Assembly: GCF_900104725.1 (NCBI RefSeq)
Contig: NZ_LT629758.1
Location: 9,324,001 to 9,388,000 of the forward strand
Length of the DNA: 64,000 nucleotides
Source of the DNA: Actinoplanes derwentensis
Lineage (GTDB): Bacteria; Actinomycetota; Actinomycetes; Mycobacteriales; Micromonosporaceae
Reading direction: 5' to 3'
This document shows, piece after piece, positions 42,373-51,044 of this stretch; within the stretch, counting starts at the first letter, position 1, and the number at the start of each line of letters is the position of its first letter. The position numbers and the translations under genes are program-made. The notes under the pieces were generated by a model. That model saw only the letters and a list, made by a program, of their open reading frames with translations. It was not told the origin of the DNA and made no database searches.

Positions 42373-43454
42373 GCTGGGCCGCCTGACGGTCGGGTCGCGC
42401 TTCGGCTCGCCAGCGTGCGGGCATGCTGGAGGGTGGAGACGAGCGCGAGGGTGGATTCGGCTCCTTGGTTCAGATTAGGACCATTGGCCGTCAATCCGTC
42501 ATAACATCCGCCAGTATCCGCGTCATACATCACCGATCCGGTGTCGTTGTCCCCGAGGAACCAGGTGATGGCCTGAAAGAGCGGGGCGTCCCACTGTTCG
42601 TCGCCGGTGATCGCGGCCGCGGTGGCGCAGGCGTCCGCGGTGGCCGCCACCTCGATCGGTTGCTGGTCGAAACGATCCGTTCGCGAAACGCCCGAGCGCC
42701 ACCCCCGGACCGGCACGGTGGAGAGGTGCCCGTCGTTGTCCTGCATGCGGCACAGCCAGGCGAGCATGCGCAGGCCGTCGGTGAGCATGCTCTCGTCGCC
42801 GAGCAGGTCACCGGCGGCTATCACGACCTCGGCGAGCGACGGATTGGCGTACCGCAGCTCGGGTTCCGGCCAGACCCAGTCCGGGCCGGAACCGGGCAGC
42901 CCGATCACGGTGGCGGCGTCGCCGAGGAGTTCGGCGACCGCCGGGTCGTGCGGACCGGCCCGCAGAATCTCGGCGGCACCCAGCCCGGCGAAGGCCATCG
43001 CCCGCGGCCAGGGGGAGCGCTGGTGCAGACCCTGCCGGAAGGCGATGGTCGCCTCCCGGCGGATCCAGCTGGTCGGCCCGTGCGCGGCGGCGGTGCCGAG
43101 TCCCCACATGGCCCGTCCCCAGCAGTCGCCGAGGCCGGGTTCGTCGGTCCAGCGGCGATCCCAGCTCATCCGGTTGCGAAAGTCGCCGTCGGCGCCCTGG
43201 GCATGGGTGAGGAAGGCCAGGTACCGCTCGGCCAGCCGGACCAGTTCGGGTCCGGGCCGGGGTTCGCGGGCCACCACGAGCAGCCCGCGGGCCACGTCGT
43301 CGACGCAGTAGCCGTGTTCGCGCCGGGCGATCGCGTTGCGGGCGTGTTCGAGAAGCCCGGTGTCGTCGGAGAGCCGGAACACGTGGTCCCAGCAGGGTTC
43401 GGGCACGTCGCGCAACTGGATGGGCGGCGGGAGCAGCCGCAGCGTCTGCCCCAT
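42369..43454 (-). CDS. Predicted (alpha/alpha)-barrel carbohydrate-active protein
   Basis: 361 residues from ATG 43454, which sits 2 bp past the glycosyltransferase stop. The sequence alternates helices with aromatic and acidic loop motifs typical of six-hairpin glycosidase folds: YCVDDVARGLLVVAREPRPG, FRNRMSWDRRWTDEPGLGD, WVWPEPELRYANPSLAEVV, and LNQGAESTLALVSTLQHART near the end. I cannot assign a CAZy family. Homologues are commonly found between a GT4 enzyme and a GH130 enzyme, as here, implying one pathway. The conserved Asp/Glu pairs (VDD, GAES) are candidates for catalysis. No signal peptide. Confidence 0.75.
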   Translation of the reverse strand: MGQTLRLLPPPIQLRDVPEPCWDHVFRLSDDTGLLEHARNAIARREHGYCVDDVARGLLVVAREPRPGPELVRLAERYLAFLTHAQGADGDFRNRMSWDRRWTDEPGLGDCWGRAMWGLGTAAAHGPTSWIRREATIAFRQGLHQRSPWPRAMAFAGLGAAEILRAGPHDPAVAELLGDAATVIGLPGSGPDWVWPEPELRYANPSLAEVVIAAGDLLGDESMLTDGLRMLAWLCRMQDNDGHLSTVPVRGWRSGVSRTDRFDQQPIEVAATADACATAAAITGDEQWDAPLFQAITWFLGDNDTGSVMYDADTGGCYDGLTANGPNLNQGAESTLALVSTLQHARTLASRSATRPSGGPA

Positions 43455-43456
43455 GT

Positions 43457-44611
43457 CTAGGCGGGGATCGTCTCGGCCGCGAGCGGCCGGCGTTCGGCGG
43501 TCAGCCGGGCGGCCAGTGCCTGGTAGCGCGCGGCCACGGCGGGCCAGCGCAGGGTGGGCCCGCCGGCGAGGCCGGCGATCCGGCCGGGGAGACCGGGTTC
43601 GGCCAGGACGTGCCGGATGGCCACGGCCATCGCTTCCGGATCCTGATGCGGTACGAGCAGGCCCGGGCCGTCCGCGAGCAGTTCCACCGCGTGCGGGAAC
43701 TCGGTGGCGACCACCGGCACTCCGGCGGCGACCGCTTCGATCAGCACCCCGGACGTGACCTGTTCGGTCGAGTCGTAGGGCAGCACCACCGCGTCGGCCG
43801 ACCGGATCAGCCGGGACAGCCCGGCGGGCTCCAGGTAGACGTCCAGCCACTGGACACAGTCCTCGACGGCCAGTTCGGCGGCGAGGTCCTTGAGTGACTC
43901 ACGGTAGGCGTCGCCCTGGTGTTCCAGGACCTTCGGGTGGGTACGCCCGGCCACGGTGTAGAGCGGCCGCGGTCGTACGTCGTCGAGGTACGCCAGGGAC
44001 CGCAGCGCCCATTCGATGCCCTTGCCCGGCCCGAGCAGTCCCCAGGTGAGCAGGTGCGGCCGGTCGTGGTCCTCGCGTGGGGTGCCACTGTGGCTCGCGG
44101 CGCCGTGCGGGATCACCGTGATCTTGCGCGGGTCGACGTCGTAGTAGCTGGTGAGCCGCTGCCGAGCGGTGTCGGTCATGGTCACGACGGTGTCGGCGGA
44201 CTCGGCGATCTGTTCGAGGACGGCGCGCTGCTGCCGGTCGGGGTGGGTGAGCACGGTGTGCAGCACGACGATCGACGGGATCCGCAGCGCCTGGAGCACC
44301 GGCAGCACCTCGTCGCCGGCGTCACCGGGATAGATGCCGTACTCGTGCTGGATGATCGCGATGTCGTAGCGGTTCAGAGCGGCGGCGGCGGCCATCCACC
44401 CGCCTGGCCGGTCGGTGTTCCAGGTGTGGACGACGCGTGGTGCGGCCCGGTCGAGCGCTATCCCGGCGCCGGCGTTACCGCCCGCGAGAAGGCGAACCAC
44501 CCCCGATGCTCCGGCGCTGCCAGGCAGATGCGTGGCGAGGGCCGCATTGAATGTCGCCAAACCGCATTGTGTGGGGGGATAAGTGCTCAAAAACCCGTAT
44601 GTGGCGGGCAT
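43457..44611 (-). CDS. GT4-family glycosyltransferase (first of GH130 operon)
   Basis: 384 residues from ATG 44611; ten upstream codons were dropped because the conserved N-terminal strand YGFLSTYPPTQCGLATFNAA starts right after it. GT-B fold: the donor-binding half has VIPHGAASHSGT, LLGPGKGIEWALRSLAYLDD, and the E(x7)E-like segment SGVLIEAVAAGVPVVATEFP. It transfers a sugar from a nucleotide donor to an unknown acceptor. First gene of an operon with the barrel protein and GH130. The 159-bp gap upstream is AT-rich by local standards and probably holds the promoter. Confidence 0.87.
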   Translation of the reverse strand: MPATYGFLSTYPPTQCGLATFNAALATHLPGSAGASGVVRLLAGGNAGAGIALDRAAPRVVHTWNTDRPGGWMAAAAALNRYDIAIIQHEYGIYPGDAGDEVLPVLQALRIPSIVVLHTVLTHPDRQQRAVLEQIAESADTVVTMTDTARQRLTSYYDVDPRKITVIPHGAASHSGTPREDHDRPHLLTWGLLGPGKGIEWALRSLAYLDDVRPRPLYTVAGRTHPKVLEHQGDAYRESLKDLAAELAVEDCVQWLDVYLEPAGLSRLIRSADAVVLPYDSTEQVTSGVLIEAVAAGVPVVATEFPHAVELLADGPGLLVPHQDPEAMAVAIRHVLAEPGLPGRIAGLAGGPTLRWPAVAARYQALAARLTAERRPLAAETIPA

Positions 44612-44770
44612 AACTGGGCCTTTCTCCTCGGCCGGCTGCACACCCGCAGCACGGACTCAGCGCGCGCGGGCACGGTGCCGCACACCGCGGGTGAACGGCA
44701 CATACGCGGCACAGGAATATGGCCCGTTTAACGCGCAATTCACATTGCGACGTTAACAAGATTTAGGTAA

Positions 44771-45772
44771 TCAACTGACGATTTTTCGGTAAATCGCCAG
44801 GTACTCGTCGACCATGCGTTCCGCCGAGAAGCGTTCCCGGGCACGCGCCGAGCAGCCTGCCCGGTCGATGGCCGCGATCCCCTGAACCGCGGCAACGGCC
44901 TCGTCCACCGAGTCCACCAGCCGTCCGGTGACCCCGTCGTCCACCACTTCGGGCATGGACCCTTTTCGGTACGCCACGACCGGCGTCCCGCAGGCCATCG
45001 ATTCGACCACGGAGAGCCCGAACGGCTCGGCGAACCGAATCGGGTGCAGCAGGGCCGCACTTGAGCCGAGGATAGCCCCTCGCTCCTGCGGGCCTACCGA
45101 ACCGAGATAGACGACACGATTCCCATCGATCAGGGGTTCCACACATTCGGCGAAATAGTCGCGGTCCTGCACGATTCCGCAGATGACCAGCCGCCGACCG
45201 GCCCGGCGGGCGATCTCGATGGCGATATCGGTGCCTTTGTCCGGGTGAATACGCCCGAAAATGATCAGATCATCACCAGCGTCGGCTTGAAACGGCAGCC
45301 CGGTCAGGTCGACGCCGTGGTGAACGGTCGCCAGGTAGTCGAGATCGGGGGAGCGGTCGGCGTCCGAGATCGAGACGAAGTGTGACCTGGCCCGCGCGTA
45401 CGCCGGAAGGATGTTGTTCCCGGAGAAGCCGTGCACCGTGGTCAGCATCGGGGCGCGGGAGTGCGCCGAGAAGGCCAGCGGCAGCCAGTCCAGGTGATTG
45501 TGGATCAGATCGAACTCGCCGGAGCGGGCCAGCGCGTGACTGACATGGATCGCCTCCCACACCCGGCCGTCGATCGCGGCGCTCTCCTCGTAACCGGTGG
45601 GGACCACCCCGTCGAGCGCCGCCTTCGTCACCGAGTCGAGAGTGGCGAAGAGTGTGACGTCGACACCGCGTTCGGTCAGTCCCTCGGCCAGCAGGCTGGT
45701 GATCAGCTCCCAGGGGCCGTAGTGCCGGGGCGGCGTCCGCCAGGCGATCGGCCCCAGCAATGCGATCTTCAC
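44771..45772 (-). CDS. GT4-family glycosyltransferase
   Basis: 333 residues. GT-B glycosyltransferase with an acceptor half beginning MKIALLGPIAWRTPPRHYGP and a donor half containing DLIIFGRIHPDKGTDIAIEI and the retaining-GT4 motif EPFGLSVVESMACGTPVVAY (E(x7)E). The SIP-like HHGVDL segment precedes the donor domain. The same strand and closeness to the GH130 operon suggest a second transferase for the same glycan, but a 159-bp intergenic region separates them. It is divergent from the GH13 gene at 45855, with 82 bp between the starts. Confidence 0.87.
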   Translation of the reverse strand: MKIALLGPIAWRTPPRHYGPWELITSLLAEGLTERGVDVTLFATLDSVTKAALDGVVPTGYEESAAIDGRVWEAIHVSHALARSGEFDLIHNHLDWLPLAFSAHSRAPMLTTVHGFSGNNILPAYARARSHFVSISDADRSPDLDYLATVHHGVDLTGLPFQADAGDDLIIFGRIHPDKGTDIAIEIARRAGRRLVICGIVQDRDYFAECVEPLIDGNRVVYLGSVGPQERGAILGSSAALLHPIRFAEPFGLSVVESMACGTPVVAYRKGSMPEVVDDGVTGRLVDSVDEAVAAVQGIAAIDRAGCSARARERFSAERMVDEYLAIYRKIVS

Positions 45773-45854
45773 GACAAATCCGAATTCCCGTGCATAACCA
45801 CGTGCACAGTATGCATCCCCGGCGACCGGGCGGTTCTCGTGTTAGAGAAGAGCA

Positions 45855-47555
45855 ATGACGGATTCGTGGTGGAAACAGTCGGTCGTCTATCAGATCTACC
45901 CCCGCAGTTTCGCGGACGCCGACGGCGACGGCATGGGCGACCTGCGCGGGATCATCGACCACCTCGACCATCTGGCCGAACTGGGCGTCGACGTGCTCTG
46001 GCTCTCCCCGATCTACCCCTCACCGCAGGACGACAACGGCTACGACATCAGCGACTACCAGGACATCGAGCCGCTCTTCGGTGACCTGAAGACCTTCGAC
46101 GAACTGCTGGCCGCCGCCCACGAGCGAGGCCTGAAGATCGTCATGGACCTGGTGGTGAACCACAGCTCCGACGAGCACCGGTGGTTCCAGGAGAGCCGAT
46201 CGTCCAAGGACGCCCCGAAACGTGACTGGTACTGGTGGCGGCCCGCGCGCGCCGGCATGGAACCGGGTGCCCCCGGTGCCGAGCCGACCAACTGGGGATC
46301 GGTCTTCGGCGGCTCCACCTGGGAGTTCGACGAGACGACCGGTGAGTACTACCTGCACCTGTTCTCCCGCAAACAGCCCGACCTCAACTGGGAGAACCCT
46401 CAGGTGCGGGAGGCCGTCTACACGATGATGCGCTGGTGGCTGGACCGTGGGGTGGACGGTTTCCGGATGGACGTCATCAACATGATCTCCAAGACGATCG
46501 GTACGGACGGTTCACTGCCCGACGGGCAACTGCCGGTCGGTTCGGCGTACGCCGACGGCTCCGCCGGTTTCCTGGGTGGCCCGCGACTGCACGAGTTCCT
46601 TCAGGAGATGCACCGGGAGGTCTTCACTGGACGCGACGGCCTGCTGACCGTCGGCGAGATGCCCGGCGTCACGGTGGACGCGGCGATCCTGCACACCGAC
46701 CCGGAACGGCACGAGGTCGACATGGTCTTCCAGTTCGACCACGTCTGGGTGGACCGCGGCTCCGACCCGTGGACGGTCCTCCCGCTCCAGCTCACCAAAC
46801 TCAAAGCGGTCCTCGGCAGGTGGCAGGCCGGGCTCGCCGAGGTGGGCTGGAACAGCCTCTACTGGAACAATCACGACCAGCCGCGGGTGGTCTCCCGCTA
46901 CGGCGACGACAGCCCCGAGTACCGGGCGGTCTCGGCCAAGATGCTCGGCACCGTCCTGCACCTGCACCGCGGCACGCCCTACGTCTACCAGGGCGAGGAA
47001 CTCGGCATGACGAACCACCCGTTCGGTGGCATCGACGAGTTCCAGGACATCGAGGCGCGCGGCTTGTACCGGCAGGCGGTCGAGCTGGAGAACCGTACGC
47101 CCGAAGAAGTTCTGACGGTCTTGCGGGCCCGCGGCCGCGACAACGCGCGCACCCCGATGCAGTGGGACGACTCGCCGAACGGCGGGTTCAGCACCGGCAC
47201 GCCGTGGCTGCCGGTCAACCCGAACCACGTCGAGATCAACGCGAAAGCGCAGCGGGCCGATCCGGACTCGGTCTTCCACTACTACCGTCGGCTCATCGAA
47301 CTGCGCAAGACCGAACCGGCGGTGGCTGGCGGCGACTTCACCATGCTGCTGCCGCACGACGAGCGCCTGTACGCCTTCACCCGCCGCCTCGACGGCACCG
47401 AACTGCTGGTGATCGGCAACTTCACCGGCGAGACCGTCCGCGCTGAGATCGACGGCTGGGCGGGCGCCGAACTCGTGCTGACCAACCTGGACAGCCCGCC
47501 GGACGACCTGACTCTCGGCCCCTGGCAGGCCGTCGTCTACCGCCGGTCGGTCTGA
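45855..47555 (+). CDS. GH13 alpha-glucosidase, probably oligo-1,6-glucosidase type
   Basis: 566 residues. Complete GH13 subfamily-31-like enzyme: YQIYPRSFADADGDGMGD, nucleophile D206 in GFRMDVINMISK, acid/base E268 in VGEMPG, and D341 in WNNHDQPRVVSR. The residue after the nucleophile is Val, which in characterised relatives correlates with alpha-1,6 specificity (isomaltose, panose), unlike the Ser in the other GH13 enzyme of this window. No signal peptide, so intracellular. The 3' end overlaps the convergent SDR gene by 19 bp. It likely trims branched or isomalto-oligosaccharides. Confidence 0.9.
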   Translation: MTDSWWKQSVVYQIYPRSFADADGDGMGDLRGIIDHLDHLAELGVDVLWLSPIYPSPQDDNGYDISDYQDIEPLFGDLKTFDELLAAAHERGLKIVMDLVVNHSSDEHRWFQESRSSKDAPKRDWYWWRPARAGMEPGAPGAEPTNWGSVFGGSTWEFDETTGEYYLHLFSRKQPDLNWENPQVREAVYTMMRWWLDRGVDGFRMDVINMISKTIGTDGSLPDGQLPVGSAYADGSAGFLGGPRLHEFLQEMHREVFTGRDGLLTVGEMPGVTVDAAILHTDPERHEVDMVFQFDHVWVDRGSDPWTVLPLQLTKLKAVLGRWQAGLAEVGWNSLYWNNHDQPRVVSRYGDDSPEYRAVSAKMLGTVLHLHRGTPYVYQGEELGMTNHPFGGIDEFQDIEARGLYRQAVELENRTPEEVLTVLRARGRDNARTPMQWDDSPNGGFSTGTPWLPVNPNHVEINAKAQRADPDSVFHYYRRLIELRKTEPAVAGGDFTMLLPHDERLYAFTRRLDGTELLVIGNFTGETVRAEIDGWAGAELVLTNLDSPPDDLTLGPWQAVVYRRSV

Positions 47556-48328
47556 CGCATCATCGCGCCGAGAATCGCGAGTGTGAGCCGCCGCCCGGCC
47601 AGCCGTTGCGCCCCGATCGCGATCCGGTTGGGCAGGCCGGTGATCAGGCTGGGCGGCGGGTTGCGCCGGTCCAGGGCGCGGATCGCCTGGTCGACGACCC
47701 GGTCGGCGCTCATCCGCGCCATGCCGCCGTCGGCGTTCTGCCCGGCCACGTCGAAGAACTCGGTGTTCGTCGGGCCGGGGGAGAGCGCCATCACCCGCAG
47801 CCCGGTGCCGCGCGATTCCGACCAGAGCGCCTCGGTGAAGCTGAGCACGTAGGCCTTGGTGGCCGCGTAGACCGCGAGGGTCGGGCCCGGCTGGTAGGCG
47901 GCGATGCTCGCCACGTTGACCAGCACCCCGCCGCCGTGTGCGCGCAGCCCTTCGATGAACGCCCGGCTGATCTCGGTCAGGCTCGTCACGTTCAGGGTGA
48001 TCTCGTCGGTGATCCGCTGCGGGTCGGCCTCATGGAACCGCGTGTGCGTACCGAAACCGGCGTTGTTGATCAGGCTGGTCACTTCGATGCCCTGCTCGGC
48101 CACCGCGGCGGCCAGCTTCCCGCCCGCGCCCGGCTGGGCCAGGTCCATGCCGATCGTGGTGACCTGAACCCCGGACAGCTCGGCGGCCAGGCTCTCCAGG
48201 CGATCGGTACGCCGGGCGACGAGGACCAGGTTCGAGCCGCGCGCGGCCAGGCGCCGGGCGAACAGGGCGCCGAGGCCGGAGCTGGCACCGGTGATCAGGG
48301 TGGTCTGGTTGCGGTAGTCGACGGCCAT
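47537..48328 (-). CDS. Short-chain dehydrogenase/reductase
   Basis: 263 residues. Classical SDR: cofactor motif TLITGASSGLGALFARRLA (TGxxxGxG), NNAG in the central strand, catalytic Ser in NVASIAAYQPG, and YAATKAYVLSF (YxxxK). A basic residue pair after the second strand (VARRTDR) suggests NADP(H). The C-terminal ~60 residues resemble DltE/YqjQ-type SDRs that act on lipophilic or unknown substrates. The end overlaps the GH13 gene by 19 bp. It is divergent from tspO, with 35 bp between starts. Confidence 0.88.
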   Translation of the reverse strand: MAVDYRNQTTLITGASSGLGALFARRLAARGSNLVLVARRTDRLESLAAELSGVQVTTIGMDLAQPGAGGKLAAAVAEQGIEVTSLINNAGFGTHTRFHEADPQRITDEITLNVTSLTEISRAFIEGLRAHGGGVLVNVASIAAYQPGPTLAVYAATKAYVLSFTEALWSESRGTGLRVMALSPGPTNTEFFDVAGQNADGGMARMSADRVVDQAIRALDRRNPPPSLITGLPNRIAIGAQRLAGRRLTLAILGAMMRQTDRR

Positions 48329-48363
48329 GAGTGAAACGGTATGCCTCTGGGTAACGCGTACTC

Positions 48364-48840
48364 ATGACCAGCCAGGTGATGCACAAGCAGGGTTGGCTCG
48401 GACTGGCCGGGTTCGTGGCGGCCGCCGCGGTGGCCGCCGGGCTCGGTGGGCTCGGAGTGGCCGGGACCGCCGGTGAGTACCAGAGCCTCCAGCAACCCTC
48501 CTGGGCTCCGCCGTCGTGGGTGTTCGGCCCGGTCTGGACCGTGCTCTACCTGATGATCGCGGTCAGCGGCTGGCTGGTGTGGCGCCGGACCGGCTGGTCA
48601 CCGGCCCTCAACTGGTACGCGGCCCAGCTGGTCCTCAACGCGATCTGGACCCCGATCTTCTTCGGGTTCGGGCAATACGGTCTCGCCCTTCTCGACATCG
48701 TGGTTCTCTGGGTGTTGATCGGGGTCACGGCGTGGAAGTTCCGCCCGACGTCACCGCCCGCGGCGGGTCTGCTGCTGCCGTACTGGGCCTGGGTGACGTT
48801 CGCGACCGCCCTGAACGCCGCCATCTGGCTGGCGAACTGA
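48364..48840 (+). CDS. tspO: TspO/MBR-family tryptophan-rich sensory protein
   Basis: 158 residues with five hydrophobic helices, as in TspO. Conserved features are the YQSLQQPSWAPPSWVFGPVW segment between TM1 and TM2, the Trp-rich second helix (TVLYLMIAVSGWLVWRRTGW), the WYAAQLVLNAIWTPIFFGFG third helix, and the final TALNAAIWLAN. Bacterial TspO binds porphyrins and influences tetrapyrrole and oxidative-stress responses. The gene is monocistronic, with a starting ATG 35 bp from the divergent SDR. Confidence 0.92.
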   Translation: MTSQVMHKQGWLGLAGFVAAAAVAAGLGGLGVAGTAGEYQSLQQPSWAPPSWVFGPVWTVLYLMIAVSGWLVWRRTGWSPALNWYAAQLVLNAIWTPIFFGFGQYGLALLDIVVLWVLIGVTAWKFRPTSPPAAGLLLPYWAWVTFATALNAAIWLAN

Positions 48841-48956
48841 AAGATCTGAACTTTTTTCACCGAACTCCCCACCCGCTCTGCCGCTAACCGGCAGGGTGTC
48901 TGTTGGCCGCCGGGCATCCGAAATGACCCGTTCTGCCGGTGGCCAGGGGAGTTCAC

Positions 48957-51044
48957 ATGCGCCGCAACCGGCTCACCGCACGTCTGCTCGCCGCCCTGGT
49001 GGTCACCACCGGGGCGGTAGCCGTGCACGCACCGGCCGCCGGTCCGGGCCCCGTGGCCGAGGGAGCCGCCGCCGGTCCGGTCCTGCAGTCCTTTCCGCTG
49101 GCCGAGAGCCGCCCGCGGACGGTCTACTCCGGGATCGCGGCCGGGCCGCACGTCGCCGCGACGGCTCCGCGGAGCACCGGACCCTTCAGCCTGGTCGGAG
49201 TGACCTGGGCCGATCCGCGGTCGATCCCGGCCGGAGTCGTCGAGGTCCGGACCCGGCACGCCGGCACCGGCATCTGGACGTCCTGGCAGGCCCTGGAGAT
49301 CGACAACCCGGACGCCTCGGTGGGTGCGGAGGGGCCGGCGATCCGTGGCTCCAGCGATCCACTCTGGGTGGGGCCGTCCGACGGCGTGCAGAGCCGCGTC
49401 GTCACGGCGGGCCGGGCCGGGCCCTTCCCGGCGGATCTCCGCGTCGACCTGATCAACCCGGAGGGTGCCGTCCGGCGAGAGGTCACCGTCGGCACCAGGT
49501 TGGTCTCCGCCCGGAACGCGGGCCCGGCGAAGCGTGCGGTCGTGCTGCCGGTCCGGCCGATGCCCCGGATGGTGACCCGGAACGGCTGGCGCGCCGACGA
49601 GGCGATGGTCGTCGAACCGCCCGAGTACACCGGGGCCGTGCACGTCGTCTTCGTGCATCACACCGCCTCCGGGAACGCCTACGAGTGCGCCCAGTCGGCC
49701 AGCATCGTCCGGGGCATCGAGGCCTTTCACGTCCGTAGCAAGGGCTGGAACGACATCGGCTACAACTTCCTCGTCGACAAGTGCGGGCGGATCTTCGAAG
49801 GGCGGGCCGGTGGGGTCAGCCGGTCGGTTCTCGGCGCGCACACGATGGGGTTCAACGAGAACGCCAGCGCCATCGCGGTGATCGGGGACTTCCGGGCCAC
49901 CGGGATCTCGGCGGAGGCCCGTGCGGCGGTGGCGCAGTTGGCCGCGTACAAGCTGGGGGCGTCCGGGAATCCACCGCTCGGCAAGGCCGGCCTGGTCTCC
50001 ACCGGCAGCGACCGGTTCGCGAAGGGGTCCAGGGTGGTCCTGAACCGGATCTCCGGCCACCGGGACGCCGGCCGGACCGAATGCCCGGGGAACTCGCTGT
50101 ACGCGCAGTTGCCGGGGATCCGGGCGGTCGCGGGCGCCGCCCCGGCACGGTTGCGGTACCGCGGGGTGAACGGGACCCGGGAGTACGCCGGGAAGTACTA
50201 CACGAGGGGCCCGGCCGGTCCGGCCTGGAACCTGGACACCCCGAGCCGGATGATGGACCGGTTCGAGGTGTACGTGGACGGCCGGCTGTCGGCGGCCGCG
50301 CCGTCGGGGCACCGGCAGGCCGGGGTCCGGCTGGCACCGGGCGCCCACCGGGTGACGGTGCGGGCGGTTCACCTGTCCGGGCGGATCGCCACGACCACGG
50401 CCCAGGTGGTGGCCGATCCGGTGGCGCCGAAGTTCACCGGCACGCCGCTGGTGTCGTTGCGGGAGGGCCTGGTCGGGGTGTCCGCGCCGGTCCGGTTGAG
50501 CTGGTCGATCACCGACACATCGGGACTGGACGCGGTACGGGTGTCCGGCTCGGCTGCCGAGTCGCTGTCCGGAGCGGCCCGATCGCTGGCGGACAAGGCC
50601 CGGCTCGGTGACCCGGCGACGTGGACCGTCACGGCCACCGACCGGGCCGGGAATTCCTCGAACGACTCGGTCACCCGTACCCCCGTGTTGTTGACGGAGG
50701 CGGAGGCACCGCGGACCGGGACCTGGCGAGCGATCCGGGATCAGGGTCATCTCGGCGGTGAGGCCGTCGCCGCCTCGGCCGCCGGTGCCTCGCTGAGCTG
50801 GACTTTCACCGGCAGTTCGGCCGCCGTGGTGGCCGGTCGGACGGCGGGCTCGGGGCGGGTGCGCGTCTATGTGGACGACGAGTTCCAGGGTGTGGTCGAT
50901 CTGCGGTCGGCGGCGCCGCAGTACGCCCGCGCGGTGTGGACCCGGTCCTGGCGCAGCAGCGGCACCCACACGATCCGGGTGCAGGCCGAGGGCACCGCGG
51001 GCCGGCCGTCGGTGGTGCTGGACGGCCTGGTCTACTTGCGATAG
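48957..51044 (+). CDS. Secreted PGRP/N-acetylmuramoyl-L-alanine amidase with Ig-like C-terminus
   Basis: 695 residues from ATG 48957, fixed by an AGGGGAG ribosome-binding site and a signal peptide (RLLAALVVTTGAVAVHAPAA). The N-terminal ~190 residues are an unassigned beta-rich region. The PGRP/amidase domain (~220-400) keeps the zinc and catalytic residues: VHVVFVHHTASGNAYEC, YNFLVDKCGRIFEGRAGG, ISGHRDAGRTECPGNSLYAQ. It should cleave the lactyl-amide bond between MurNAc and the stem peptide. Beyond ~410 come beta-sandwich repeats (DRFEVYVDGRLSA; SWSITDTSGLDAV) and a jelly-roll end, probably for wall or glycan attachment. The 3' end overlaps the convergent monooxygenase by 13 bp. Confidence 0.88.
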   Translation: MRRNRLTARLLAALVVTTGAVAVHAPAAGPGPVAEGAAAGPVLQSFPLAESRPRTVYSGIAAGPHVAATAPRSTGPFSLVGVTWADPRSIPAGVVEVRTRHAGTGIWTSWQALEIDNPDASVGAEGPAIRGSSDPLWVGPSDGVQSRVVTAGRAGPFPADLRVDLINPEGAVRREVTVGTRLVSARNAGPAKRAVVLPVRPMPRMVTRNGWRADEAMVVEPPEYTGAVHVVFVHHTASGNAYECAQSASIVRGIEAFHVRSKGWNDIGYNFLVDKCGRIFEGRAGGVSRSVLGAHTMGFNENASAIAVIGDFRATGISAEARAAVAQLAAYKLGASGNPPLGKAGLVSTGSDRFAKGSRVVLNRISGHRDAGRTECPGNSLYAQLPGIRAVAGAAPARLRYRGVNGTREYAGKYYTRGPAGPAWNLDTPSRMMDRFEVYVDGRLSAAAPSGHRQAGVRLAPGAHRVTVRAVHLSGRIATTTAQVVADPVAPKFTGTPLVSLREGLVGVSAPVRLSWSITDTSGLDAVRVSGSAAESLSGAARSLADKARLGDPATWTVTATDRAGNSSNDSVTRTPVLLTEAEAPRTGTWRAIRDQGHLGGEAVAASAAGASLSWTFTGSSAAVVAGRTAGSGRVRVYVDDEFQGVVDLRSAAPQYARAVWTRSWRSSGTHTIRVQAEGTAGRPSVVLDGLVYLR

